Part shown: piece after piece, positions 42,801-51,622 of the stretch | Layout: each line of letters starts with the position of its first letter | Numbering within the stretch: the first letter of the stretch is position 1 | From: Psychrobacter arcticus 273-4 | GTDB lineage: Bacteria; Pseudomonadota; Gammaproteobacteria; Pseudomonadales; Moraxellaceae | NCBI RefSeq assembly: GCF_000012305.1 | Contig: NC_007204.1 | Location: 186,001 to 250,000 of the forward strand | Length of the DNA stretch: 64,000 nt | Reading direction: 5' to 3' | Program-made: the position numbers and the translations under genes | Notes under the pieces: generated by a model | Told to the model about the DNA's origin: nothing | The model's input: the letters and a program-made list of their open reading frames with translations, nothing else | Database searches by the model: none

Positions 42801-43297
42801 GGGGCTGTCCTAGGGTAATCATCCCAAGCATAAGACACTTAATCAGTAGAGAGCATCCCAAATTCTGTGTAACTGCCATTTAGCTTGTAGCAATGCTTAC
42901 TGATACAGTCATCAAACATAATCATAAAGCGATTTAAAGCAGACATCTATAGTTGCAATACTCTAAAGTCGCTACCGTATTGCTGGTGTAAATTTTTTGC
43001 AGCCTCTGTCTGCGTAGGCACAGCAAGCAAGAAAAATTTGCACCAGTAGTAGGTGTTGTATCGATATTACTTTTCACCGACTATAGTTACGAATTGGCAT
43101 CGACCACCTCGACGATGCCAGATAAATCACCTTGAATGCTGCCTGATTAGAAGGGAAACTTTACGCTTAGTCACTGCTGTCCGAATCACACTATTTAAAG
43201 ACTCGATAGCATTGGTGGTATAAATCGCTTTTCTAATGTCTTTAGGATAATTAAAGAACACCGTCAAGCTCTTGCAGTTATTACGCCAAGACTTGAT
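42801..43297 (-). pseudogene. IS256-family transposase 3' relic, interrupted by a 138-bp repeat
   Basis: Minus strand reads FIKSWRNNCKSLTVFFNYP, KDIRKAIYTTNAIESLNSVIR, a one-base deletion in a T run, then QAAFKVIYLASSRWSMPIRN. The 138-bp repeat (42948-43085) follows, and the frame resumes as SALNRFMIMFDDCISKHCYKLNG. This is the C-terminal third of an IS256 (Mutator-like) transposase, ending at the terminal repeat GGGGCTGTCCTAGGG. It is dead: truncated, frameshifted and interrupted. Confidence 0.88.
42948..43085 (-). repeat. 138-bp dispersed repeat, copy 8, inside the IS256 relic
   Basis: Full-length reverse copy lying within transposase coding sequence. Removing it but leaving one TA joins CGT AAC to TAG ATG TCT GCT, restoring the spacing RN-(W)-x-x-ALNRF expected of IS256 transposases. 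One end has TATAGTTGCAATAC instead of TATAGTTGAAATAC. Confidence 0.95.
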
Positions 43298-43309
43298 AAA
43301 CTATGAATT

Positions 43310-44866
43310 TCATTGAGCGACATCTCTCTCAATTTTTACTAGAAGAATTCTTGTCGATAACGTTTCTAATACCGTGAAAATAAAGCCGTCGCTGCTGACG
43401 TGCTCATTAACTTGAGCAATACCATCTAGTTTGAAATTAATATAGCCGCCTATGGTCAGCTGTTCGGCTTCTCCTAATAGGCTTGGATCATTTAATTCAA
43501 GACGCAACTGATCTAAGCTAATAGTACCCTCAGCTATCCAATGATCTTCTTGTTTAACAATCTCTAAAGTTTCATCTTCATCAGGAAACTCACCAGCAAT
43601 AGCTTCAAACAGATCTAAGGGCGTCACCAGTCCTGCAACTTGACCATACTCATCGACCACTATAGCTAAATTGCCCTTGGCATTTTTTAGCAAATTGATA
43701 AGACGCAAGTTATCAATAGTGTCAGAAACAAAAACAGGCTGCTGCTTAGTTAGTAAAGGCTCTAAAGCCAGATAAATATTGTTAGGCTGTTCATCTAATA
43801 CCGCTAAGATATCTTTGGCTCGTACTACGCCCAATATTTTGTTCAACTGTCCTTGGCAAATAGGCAATAAGCTGTGTGGCGTTGACAACACTTGCTCACG
43901 AATCTCTTTTAAATCATCTTCGACGTTAACCCAAGAGACTTCTGATCGTGGCGTCATAATGGTTTCAACATCGCGTTCGCCAAGCGCGAGCACACCGCTA
44001 ATCATGTAGCGCTCTTCTTCTGCAAAAGGAATGCTCGGCGCTGAAGTCTCATCTTCTGCTAGTAACTCTTCATCATTGTTAGATGTTTTGCCGCCCATCA
44101 GTCTTAGGATATTATCCGCCGTTCTGTCGCGTAGCGGAATGGCACTCTCATGTTTAGTACGGTTACGCTGCATAAACTGATTAAAGGCTTCAATAACAAT
44201 AGAGAAACCAATGGCTGCATATAAATAGCTCTTTGGAATATGGAAGCCCAAGCCTTCAACGATCAGACTAAAGCCGATCATAAGCAAGAAGCTCAAGCAC
44301 AGGATAACAACAGTAGGGTGCTTACCGACAAAATCAGTTAAAGCTTTAGCGGCTAAAACCATCACTGCCATCGCCACAATAACTGCGGCCATCATTACTT
44401 CTAGATGCTCTACCATGCCGACCGCAGTGATAACCGCATCAAAGGAGAAAACAGCATCTAAGATAACAATTTGAGCAACAACAGCTGCAAAGCCAGCATA
44501 GACTTTGCTATTGTTATTAGCATCAAGCTTGCCTTCTAACCGTTCGTGTAGCTCAAGCGTCGCTTTAAGTAATAGAAAGAAACCACCGACGATTAAGATC
44601 AAATCTCTGATTGATAAATTGAACGTAGCATAACTGACCACAGGTTCGGTCAGTGTCACGAGCCACGACATGACAAATAGCAGTCCTAAACGCATAATGA
44701 GCGCTAGACCAAGTCCAAGATTGCGCGCTTTAGTGCGTTGATGTGGGGGAAGCTTATTAGCGAGAATGGCAATGAAGACTAGATTATCAATACCTAGAAT
44801 TATCTCAAGACTAACCAGTGCGAAGAAACCAAGCCATATCGAAGGATCGCTTAGAAGCTCTATCAT
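43310..44866 (-). CDS. TerC family membrane protein with CBS and CorC/HlyC domains
   Basis: 518 residues. N-terminal TerC-type transmembrane domain (about 1-230), beginning [31 protein letters not shown] and containing the acidic motif [17 protein letters not shown]; then two CBS domains ([32 protein letters not shown]) and a CorC_HlyC transporter-associated domain at the C-terminus. Architecture as E. coli YegH/YoaE. Relatives are linked to metal export; the substrate is not known here. The gene ends within a few bases of the IS256 relic, its terminus apparently intact. Confidence 0.92.
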   Translation of the reverse strand: MIELLSDPSIWLGFFALVSLEIILGIDNLVFIAILANKLPPHQRTKARNLGLGLALIMRLGLLFVMSWLVTLTEPVVSYATFNLSIRDLILIVGGFFLLLKATLELHERLEGKLDANNNSKVYAGFAAVVAQIVILDAVFSFDAVITAVGMVEHLEVMMAAVIVAMAVMVLAAKALTDFVGKHPTVVILCLSFLLMIGFSLIVEGLGFHIPKSYLYAAIGFSIVIEAFNQFMQRNRTKHESAIPLRDRTADNILRLMGGKTSNNDEELLAEDETSAPSIPFAEEERYMISGVLALGERDVETIMTPRSEVSWVNVEDDLKEIREQVLSTPHSLLPICQGQLNKILGVVRAKDILAVLDEQPNNIYLALEPLLTKQQPVFVSDTIDNLRLINLLKNAKGNLAIVVDEYGQVAGLVTPLDLFEAIAGEFPDEDETLEIVKQEDHWIAEGTISLDQLRLELNDPSLLGEAEQLTIGGYINFKLDGIAQVNEHVSSDGFIFTVLETLSTRILLVKIERDVAQ

Positions 44867-45012
44867 TTAATTTGTTACTCTCTATTAAAAGGGATTAAGG
44901 GAACAATACAGTCATTACTAAAAAGTAATGGTGGTTTCAGTGATAATTATGCTCTAAATGCAGAAGGTAATTATCCGAACTACACTACAGAATTAAGCGT
45001 TACGGTTTATTA

Positions 45013-45226
45013 GGGCGTGTTGAACATTGGAAATAAATTGATGGCAAAAAAATAGCGAACGGTTAATCTTTAAGTTCTCACACCAAAAAGACCTCATTCG
45101 CTATGCCTCGCACAATGCTCAAAGATGAACACTGGACCAGACTAAAATCTATCTTACTAGAACTCAATATTTATGACAAAGAAAATCTTCGATGTACGGT
45201 TGAAATTATAAATGTTCAACATGGCC
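45013..45226 (+). mobile_element. Deleted IS5-family element (about 214 bp)
   Basis: Ends GGGCGTGTTGAACATT and (reverse complement) GGCCATGTTGAACATT form inverted repeats, bordered on both sides by TAG, a likely short target duplication. Inside, 45103-45237 encodes MPRTMLKDEHWTRLKSILLELNIYDKENLR, the N-terminus of an IS5-type transposase, and then runs into the right end. Nearly all of the transposase is lost. Confidence 0.75.
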
Positions 45227-45266
45227 TAGTACTTTAAAGTTTATTAGAACGGTAAAATTTAAATAA

Positions 45267-45297
45267 AAAAAGACCAGAATAATCATCTGGTCTTTTT
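45267..45297 (-). terminator. Terminator of rsfS
   Basis: Perfect 12-bp stem AAAAAGACCAGA/TCTGGTCTTTTT (45267-45278 with 45286-45297) downstream of the minus-strand rsfS; ends in T on the minus strand. Confidence 0.9.
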
Positions 45298-45328
45298 GGT
45301 GTTCACATCGTTATGGCAATAAACAAGA

Positions 45329-45742
45329 TTATTTATTTTTATTGCGACGACCGGCTGTTTTCTTTTCACGCGGAACGGCGACCAACTCAGCCAATTGCTC
45401 AGGTGATGACCATAGACCTTCTAAGTCATAGAACTCACGTGCTTGTGGCGTCATCATATGTACAACGACCGCACCCAAATCAATCAACGTCCAGTCAGAA
45501 TCGATACCGCCTTCACGACCCAGTGGCATAAAGCCTGCTTGCTTCGCTTCAGCGCCGACGCTGTCAGCCATCGCACGTACATGGCGCTTTGAGGTACCGT
45601 CAGCGATAACGATACGCTCCATTACGTCTGTCAATGCTGCTACATCCATTATGGTGATATTCTTAGCTTTCATATCGTCTAGAGCGTTTTCAACAAGGGT
45701 CAAGCATTCTTGTAAACGTTCGTCAGTCATGGTATTGGTCAT
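45329..45742 (-). CDS. rsfS: Ribosome silencing factor
   Basis: RsfS/RsfA (DUF143) binds uL14 and blocks subunit joining when nutrients are scarce. 137 residues: NITIMDVAALTDVMERIVIADGTSKRHVRAMADSV and EGGIDSDWTLIDLGAVVVHMMTPQAREFYDLEGLW are the two family blocks; the C-terminus is basic. Downstream of nadD in the same direction (139-bp gap), the order found across proteobacteria. Confidence 0.95.
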   Translation of the reverse strand: MTNTMTDERLQECLTLVENALDDMKAKNITIMDVAALTDVMERIVIADGTSKRHVRAMADSVGAEAKQAGFMPLGREGGIDSDWTLIDLGAVVVHMMTPQAREFYDLEGLWSSPEQLAELVAVPREKKTAGRRNKNK

Positions 45743-45881
45743 AAATTTTAATCTCTTGAATCGTAAATATTAAAAATAAAATGGTAAATCGTCACAGTGC
45801 ATTCTCTAACGAGCCATATATGGGCAGACGTTTTTGAGGCAAAATGATCAAAGTGGGCAAAATTAAAAGTATAAGGCGATT

Positions 45882-46766
45882 TTAACGGAATTGAGCAGCA
45901 GAATATAGCTGATGGGCGATAATATATTGATAAACAGCAGGATTTAACCATTTAGCTAATGAATTGGGTGCAGTATTGCCTATGATATCATTTATTGGTT
46001 GTAAAGATGCAATTTGCGTTTCAGCGCTGTGCTTTATATTTAATGATTGAGGCGCTTGCGGTAGTGGTTGGCGCAGTTGCTGACGTACTTGCGTGCTTGA
46101 TATGGCTGCCACAGGGCGCGGGTCTAGGTAAATGCGACCTTGATAAGCGTTTTTTAAGATGGTGCTGTCTGTTATATTTCGAGAAGTGAGTGTTACGAGT
46201 TCAGCAGGTGAGTTAATGGTTGAAGGTTGCAATAGCACAGGAAGTTGCGATTTCAACTGAGTTTGCAAATTGGTCTCAGAAAATCTTTTATTAATATCAG
46301 AATTTTTCTCACGATTAAAAACCCATAGATTGACATAATCAGTCAGTTGTAGACCATCCTTCCATTGTTCCAAGCTACGCGCGCTGTCCATACCCATGAT
46401 AAATATCAGACTGTCATTTGGATAGCGTGCGCGCAGTGTTTGTACGCTATCGATAGTATAGACAGGCGGTACTTGCCACAGTTCAAGCTCGTTAATGTAT
46501 AAGGGCGACTCTTGGGTTGCCAGTTTTAGCATTGCCAGACGATGCTCAGGATTGGTGCTGTTTTCTTTAAAAGGTGAGCGCGCATTAGGCAGCAACGATA
46601 CATACAGCGGGCGCTGTTGCTGCTCCGCTATTGGTAATAAATACTCATAAACATACATCGCCATTTGCAAATGACCATTATGCACGGGATCAAATGAGCC
46701 GCCCAAATAAGCACGGATGGCAGACTTAGAAATTTGGCTGTGATTATTATTGGCAATATTTAGCAT
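45882..46766 (-). CDS. nadD: Nicotinate-nucleotide adenylyltransferase
   Basis: Converts nicotinate mononucleotide to deamido-NAD with ATP. Nucleotidyltransferase motif GGSFDPVHNGHLQMA at residues 22-36, FIMGMDSARSLEQWKD, and the second ATP motif ISSTQVRQQL. 294 residues against 213 in E. coli; the extra length is in a Ser/Gln-rich stretch around residues 150-200 and a C-terminal insert after ISSTQ (residues about 235-265). Presumably transcribed with rsfS. Confidence 0.93.
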   Translation of the reverse strand: MLNIANNNHSQISKSAIRAYLGGSFDPVHNGHLQMAMYVYEYLLPIAEQQQRPLYVSLLPNARSPFKENSTNPEHRLAMLKLATQESPLYINELELWQVPPVYTIDSVQTLRARYPNDSLIFIMGMDSARSLEQWKDGLQLTDYVNLWVFNREKNSDINKRFSETNLQTQLKSQLPVLLQPSTINSPAELVTLTSRNITDSTILKNAYQGRIYLDPRPVAAISSTQVRQQLRQPLPQAPQSLNIKHSAETQIASLQPINDIIGNTAPNSLAKWLNPAVYQYIIAHQLYSAAQFR

Positions 46767-46868
46767 AAATGAGTGAGTGTAAATTAATACAGATGGGCGT
46801 TGTGGTGGATTTACTTTAAATCGACTATAGCACGTGATTATTACTTTATCCTGCCTATCGATTTTTTA

Positions 46869-47006
46869 TATAGTTGAAATACTTTAAAGTCGCTACCGTA
46901 TTGCTGGTGTAAATTTTTTGTAGCCTCTGTCTGCGTAGGCACAGCAAGCAAGAAAAATTTGCACCAGTAGTACGTGTTGTATCGATATTAGTTTTCACCG
47001 ACTATA
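46869..47006 (-). repeat. 138-bp dispersed repeat, copy 9
   Basis: Full-length reverse copy between the start side of nadD and the end of pta (both minus strand). 26 bp from the pta terminator. One base (TGTAGCC) differs from the usual TGCAGCC in the core. Confidence 0.93.
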
Positions 47007-47031
47007 TTTACATATAGCGTTTAACAGCTAT

Positions 47032-47065
47032 AAAAAAAGCCGACTATCATCATGATAACCGGCTT
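47032..47065 (-). terminator. Terminator of the ackA-pta operon
   Basis: Stem AAGCCG..TATCAT/ATGATA..CGGCTT with a 2-bp internal mismatch; on the minus strand it ends in seven T. Confidence 0.85.
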
Positions 47066-47098
47066 GATAATACGTTTTTTGAACAAAGCTTTAAATGC

Positions 47099-49255
47099 TT
47101 AAATAACGTCGCTATGCGCCTGAATGGCAGTGAGGGCGATGGTATAGATAATATCATCGACCAAGGCACCACGTGACAAGTCATTGACCGGTTTATTTAA
47201 GCCTTGCAACATCGGTCCGACACTGACCACATTGGCACTACGTTGTACCGCTTTATAAGTGGTATTACCCGTATTCAGGTCAGGGAAGATAAAGACGTTT
47301 GCTTGACCTGCAACTGGCGAGTCAGGGGCTTTTTGCTTGCCGACGCTCATGACAGAAGCGGCGTCATACTGTAGCGGTCCATCGACTTTTAGATTCGGTG
47401 CACGTTCACGGACGATTTGGGTCGCACGGGTAACTTTTTCGACGTCTGCACCCATTCCTGATGAGCCAGTAGAGTAGCTAATCATCGCCACTTTTGGATC
47501 AATACCAAAGGCGGCGGCTGATTGCGCAGACTGAATGGCAATCTCAGCCAGCTCTTCCGCATTTGGATTAGGGTTGATCGCGCAGTCACCATAGACCACC
47601 ACTTGCTCCGGCAACAGCATAAAGAAAATTGACGATACGAGTGAATACTCCGGTGCCGTTTTAATCAACTGAAACGCTGGGCGGACGGTATTCGCCGTGG
47701 TATGTATCGCACCAGAGACCAAGCCATCGACTTCATCCATCTGCAGCATAGTCGTACCTAGATAAACGGTATCTTGCAGATATTCAGCAGCCACTTCTGC
47801 GCTGGTTTTACCTTTACGGCGCTCGACTACTGCAGCGATATATTTGCTCATATCTAAGCTATCAGGATCAATAATCTCAAGCCCTTCTGGTAATACTAAG
47901 TCGCGGTTTTTAGCGACTTGTTCGACATCGCTACGCTTAGCGAGTAGCACACAGTTGGCGATACCACGGCTTTGACAGATACAGGCCGCCTCTACCGTAC
48001 GCGGCTCAGAGCCTTCTGGTAGCACGATACGTTTTTTGGCAATTTGCGCTTTTTTGACCACTTGATGACGGAAAGCAGAAGGTGACAAACGCGGCTCATG
48101 ATTTTGGCTAAAATATGCTTTAATCCAGCTAAGATCTAAATGCGCAGCGACATAGCGAGCCACTTCCTCGGCACGTTCCGTATCATCGCTTGGAATCTCA
48201 GCACTCATGTGTACCAGGTTTTGTACCGTCTCATAGCTGTCCGTCTCGACACTCATTACTGGAATACCAGTTTTCAGCGCAGATTGCCAAAGCTCGGCCA
48301 CTGTTGAGCTTGGTAACACGCCACCGGTCAATACCAATCCTGCTAGCGGAACACCATTGATACAGGCCAGGCCAGCTGCCAACAATAAATCGTCGCGGTC
48401 GCCCGGCACCACGATAAGCGTGCCCCGTTTGAACACTTCATCGACACGTGCAACCGAGCGCGCAGTCAAGCTAATGCGATTGATGCGGCGCGATTTTGCC
48501 TCACCAACATTCAGCCAAGTGGCGTCAAGCTCAGCAGCGATATCCCAAGTACGCGGTACTGATAGCGAATCACTAAACGGTACGACACCAATTAAGCGGA
48601 ATTGTTCGCTATTGAAGTGCGGCGATAGGCGCTGGACTTCTTGTATAAAGCCGCTGTCCAAACTCACAATCGCTTCACCAGGGGCAACGATTTGATTTTC
48701 TAAGGTGCTTTGCGTATTCGGCAAATCATGCATACGCATCAAGATACAGCCAAGCATACGATCACTTGCCATACCACCAAATTCACGAGCATGGACATCA
48801 AGCTTATCGGCCAAATAGGCAGGCTTACTGGTATCAGCGGTGCTAACAAAGATGATTCTGGCATCTAATGCATGGGCAATCGCCCGGTTGATTTGTGAGG
48901 CATAAGAAGTTTCAGTCGTCGGTACTAAGCCTTCGCAGATCACTACATCGTAGTCATCACCGAGGGTATGATAATTAACGACCACCTCTTCCATTAAGTC
49001 ATCAAGATTGTCATCGCCAATCATGCGCTCAACATGTTGACGGCTGATAGATTTAGGTGGCTTTAGCCCAAAAGCATGCATGGCCAAGGCGCTTGAACTG
49101 TCTAAACTGTTTTGCTTATCCAGAGCATCATCTTGTAAAAACGGCTTCATAAAACCCGCTTTGATACCGTTATAATCAAAAGCACGAATCAAGCCCAAAG
49201 CTGCTGATGTCACACCGATACCGCGGCTGATGGGCACAAGTAAAATAGTTTGCAT
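47099..49255 (-). CDS. pta: Phosphate acetyltransferase
   Basis: Interconverts acetyl-CoA and acetyl phosphate. Long three-domain form, 718 residues as in E. coli (714): N-terminal BioD-like P-loop domain (ILLVPISRGIGVTSAALGLI), central DRTGG domain (LLAAGLACINGVPLAGLVLTGG), and the catalytic domain from about residue 390 (RIVLPEGSEPRTVEAACI; GLVSGAIHTTANTVRPAFQ; ISYSTGSSGMGADVEKVT). Second gene of ackA-pta, 93 bp after ackA; that gap holds a strong hairpin. Confidence 0.97.
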   Translation of the reverse strand: MQTILLVPISRGIGVTSAALGLIRAFDYNGIKAGFMKPFLQDDALDKQNSLDSSSALAMHAFGLKPPKSISRQHVERMIGDDNLDDLMEEVVVNYHTLGDDYDVVICEGLVPTTETSYASQINRAIAHALDARIIFVSTADTSKPAYLADKLDVHAREFGGMASDRMLGCILMRMHDLPNTQSTLENQIVAPGEAIVSLDSGFIQEVQRLSPHFNSEQFRLIGVVPFSDSLSVPRTWDIAAELDATWLNVGEAKSRRINRISLTARSVARVDEVFKRGTLIVVPGDRDDLLLAAGLACINGVPLAGLVLTGGVLPSSTVAELWQSALKTGIPVMSVETDSYETVQNLVHMSAEIPSDDTERAEEVARYVAAHLDLSWIKAYFSQNHEPRLSPSAFRHQVVKKAQIAKKRIVLPEGSEPRTVEAACICQSRGIANCVLLAKRSDVEQVAKNRDLVLPEGLEIIDPDSLDMSKYIAAVVERRKGKTSAEVAAEYLQDTVYLGTTMLQMDEVDGLVSGAIHTTANTVRPAFQLIKTAPEYSLVSSIFFMLLPEQVVVYGDCAINPNPNAEELAEIAIQSAQSAAAFGIDPKVAMISYSTGSSGMGADVEKVTRATQIVRERAPNLKVDGPLQYDAASVMSVGKQKAPDSPVAGQANVFIFPDLNTGNTTYKAVQRSANVVSVGPMLQGLNKPVNDLSRGALVDDIIYTIALTAIQAHSDVI

Positions 49256-49306
49256 AATGTATCCTACTGTTTATTATATTTTTAAAGAAATGGTCATCCT
49301 TGAGTA

Positions 49307-49333
49307 GATAAGAATCAACTTGTGATTCTTATC
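49307..49333. promoter_or_regulatory. Intercistronic hairpin between ackA and pta
   Basis: Perfect 11-bp inverted repeat GATAAGAATCA/TGATTCTTATC with a 5-nt loop and no T run. More likely an mRNA-processing or stability element, or an operator, than a terminator. Confidence 0.5.
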
Positions 49334-49348
49334 GCAGGCGTACCAGTC

Positions 49349-50581
49349 TTATTGTAGACCTAAGGCCGCACGAGTCTCTTGTGCGATACGGCATTCTTCA
49401 TCAGTTGGGACAACCCACAGCTCAATGCTGCTATCGTCAGTATGGAAACTGCCTTCATTGCCACCGACCAAGCCAGCATTCTTACCGGCATCTACTTTAA
49501 TACCAAAATGACGCATGACTTCTAAAATACGCGCGCGCGTGGTCACAGAGTTTTCACCGATACCACCGGTAAAGACGATACCTGTAAATTCAGGTAAGGC
49601 ACAGCTCAGGCTGGCTAGATATTTACCAGCACGGTAGCAGAACATTTCGATGGCTAATTGGGCGTCTGCGTGACCTTCGTTCGCGGCTTGTTCAATAGTG
49701 CGCAAGTCATTTGATAAGCCTGAGATACCAAGCAGACCGCTCTCACTGTTGAGCATCTTATCAGTCTCTTCTAAACTCATGCCAAGCTTACGTTTGAGAT
49801 GAATATGTAAGCTAGGATCAACATCACCACTACGCGTACCCATCATTAGGCCTTCAAGCGGGGTTAGACCCATGCTGGTATCTAAGCTTTTACCGTCATA
49901 GACGGCAGATGCTGAGCAACCGTTGCCTAGATGCGCGGTGATCCAGCCGTGTGGTCCTGTCGCGCTGGTAATGTGGCTGGCACGCTCTGAGACATAGGCG
50001 TGAGATGTCCCATGGAAGCCGTAACGACGGATTTTTTCTTCTTCATAGAGTGCTTTTGGAATCGGATAGCGGTAGGCCACTGGAGGCATGGTTTGGTGAA
50101 AGGCAGTGTCAAATACCACCACTTGCGGAATCTCAGGATAAATGGCTTGTACGGCTTCGATACCCAGCGCATTCGCCGGATTGTGTAGTGGGGCGAGGAC
50201 TTTTAGACGTTTGACTTCTTCTAACACATGCGCATCGACACGCACCGCTTCTGAATATTCACGACCGCCATGTACCACTCGATGCCCAACGGCAATAAAG
50301 TGATACTGCTCAAGCAGCTCAAGGATTCTTTTTAAGGCAAGTTCATGACGACCACCAGCAATCGCAATTTCTAACTTTTCACCATTTAATGTCGTGTGTT
50401 TGATGCGGGCAGTATCGAGACCTAAGTTTTCTGCCAGACCTGTGATACGAGTGGTTTCATCATCACTAATCAACGCATATTTGATTGAAGAAGAGCCGCA
50501 GTTCAGTACTAAAGTGGGATTGGTCAGTGTTGATGATTCAGAGTGTTTGTCATCAAAAGTGGTGGTTACGCCAGCGCTCAT
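49349..50581 (-). CDS. ackA: Acetate kinase
   Basis: Acetyl phosphate plus ADP to acetate plus ATP. Family motifs: VLNCGSSSIKYAL, GHRVVHGGREYSE, FDTAFHQTMPPVAYRYPIP, YGFHGTSHAYV, AHLGNGCSASAV, GLMMGTRSGDVDP and VFTGGIGENS. 410 residues; E. coli 400. First gene of ackA-pta. With acs at 30448, the organism has both acetate routes. Confidence 0.97.
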   Translation of the reverse strand: MSAGVTTTFDDKHSESSTLTNPTLVLNCGSSSIKYALISDDETTRITGLAENLGLDTARIKHTTLNGEKLEIAIAGGRHELALKRILELLEQYHFIAVGHRVVHGGREYSEAVRVDAHVLEEVKRLKVLAPLHNPANALGIEAVQAIYPEIPQVVVFDTAFHQTMPPVAYRYPIPKALYEEEKIRRYGFHGTSHAYVSERASHITSATGPHGWITAHLGNGCSASAVYDGKSLDTSMGLTPLEGLMMGTRSGDVDPSLHIHLKRKLGMSLEETDKMLNSESGLLGISGLSNDLRTIEQAANEGHADAQLAIEMFCYRAGKYLASLSCALPEFTGIVFTGGIGENSVTTRARILEVMRHFGIKVDAGKNAGLVGGNEGSFHTDDSSIELWVVPTDEECRIAQETRAALGLQ

Positions 50582-51204
50582 ACTCTATCCTTAGATTGTC
50601 TTTTATAAAAGGTGCATCATTTCGACGATCACCTGTTGAATAAACGAAAACCAGCGATATGGGTGCTGGTAGAGATCGCACGATTCGGATGCATAAACCA
50701 TCACCGCGCTGATTTTCGTTATGCTTGAGCTATCACTATTTCCAAAAGGTTTTAAGTGTAAAGCAGACACATGCTAGTGCTGCGTTATAGCTACAAAGGT
50801 TGACTATAATATATCATATTTTGGGAGTACACCAGAATAACCCTAAGGCTTTAATTAGTCTGCCCTTGCTTGCTGGTTACAGGTGTACACTGAAGGCAGT
50901 GAGGGCTTATCAGATAAAATAAGTAAAAATTTGCCTTTATAATAATTGTAAATAAGTTTGTCCAGCTTTGTATAAACAGCATTGTTTTATATTTAGATTG
51001 GATTCACTATCACTATATTTCAGCACATTTACTAAGTAATCTTATTCTATAAGCGCACAGCTTTATAGAATAATGCTATGATTAAAAATGGTCATCTTCT
51101 ATCTGTTTTATGTAGGATTTTTTATACGAGCGTCTACCGGCATTGTTTCCATTAAAAAGATATTGGCACTCTCAAACCATTGCAGCATTAAAGGCTTTTA
51201 CTCT
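50582..51204. other. Divergent region, ackA/lptM
   Basis: 623 bp with no supported gene. An in-frame extension of lptM reaches 51088 but shows no homology. The only clear structure is the inverted repeat at 51042-51072, listed separately. Confidence 0.4.
51042..51072. promoter_or_regulatory. 11-bp perfect inverted repeat upstream of lptM
   Basis: TTATTCTATAA (51042-51052) mirrored by TTATAGAATAA (51062-51072), spacer 9 bp, about 130 bp before the lptM ATG. Two helical-turn spacing makes a dimeric repressor site plausible. Confidence 0.4.
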
Positions 51205-51513
51205 ATGTTTAATACACAACGCACCTCAAATAAACAACGTTCGAATAGCCGTTTGAGCGCTAGCCGCCATGGTGTCTACACCCTTATTTTTGGTACAAGT
51301 ATCGTGATAGCTTCGGTTACTTTGGTAGGCTGCGGACAAAAGGGCAATTTATACCTTGTAGACGCTAGTAGTAAAGCGGTGCAAGATAGTACTGCGATAT
51401 TAGATAGTGGCAGTAATCCACAAGATACCGCCTTTGCTAAGATTGACGGCGACCAGAAAAATACAGAGGATTTTCAGCTGCCTGAACCGAGTAACGATCC
51501 TAACGATTATTAA
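51205..51513 (+). CDS. lptM: LPS translocon maturation chaperone LptM-like lipoprotein
   Basis: Small lipoprotein of the YifL/LptM family, which helps LptD fold with LptE at the outer membrane. Signal peptide with lipobox LVGCGQKGNLYL (Cys43); GCGQKGxLY is the family signature. 102 residues with a polar acidic tail. Start set at the ATG at 51205, as the upstream extension is not conserved-looking. Directly upstream of lysA-dapF-xerC, the family's usual place. Confidence 0.85.
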   Translation: MFNTQRTSNKQRSNSRLSASRHGVYTLIFGTSIVIASVTLVGCGQKGNLYLVDASSKAVQDSTAILDSGSNPQDTAFAKIDGDQKNTEDFQLPEPSNDPNDY

Positions 51514-51622
51514 TGGATTCTTAGATTAAAACGTAAATGCTCAAACGATTTTTGAGCAAGCCCGACACTTTGTTGTTATTTTATTGTTACTTTGATAACT
51601 TGATTATATTAGAGATATTTAT

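Noticed and set aside
41652-43297. One IS256 element split by IS3 and dedA insertion
   Set aside because: The end-like sequence near 41656 and the transposase relic at 42801-43297 are in opposite orientations and do not join into one element.
46805-46834. CGACTATA as another solo end of the repeat family
   Set aside because: Only 8-9 bases match; likely chance in A+T-rich sequence.
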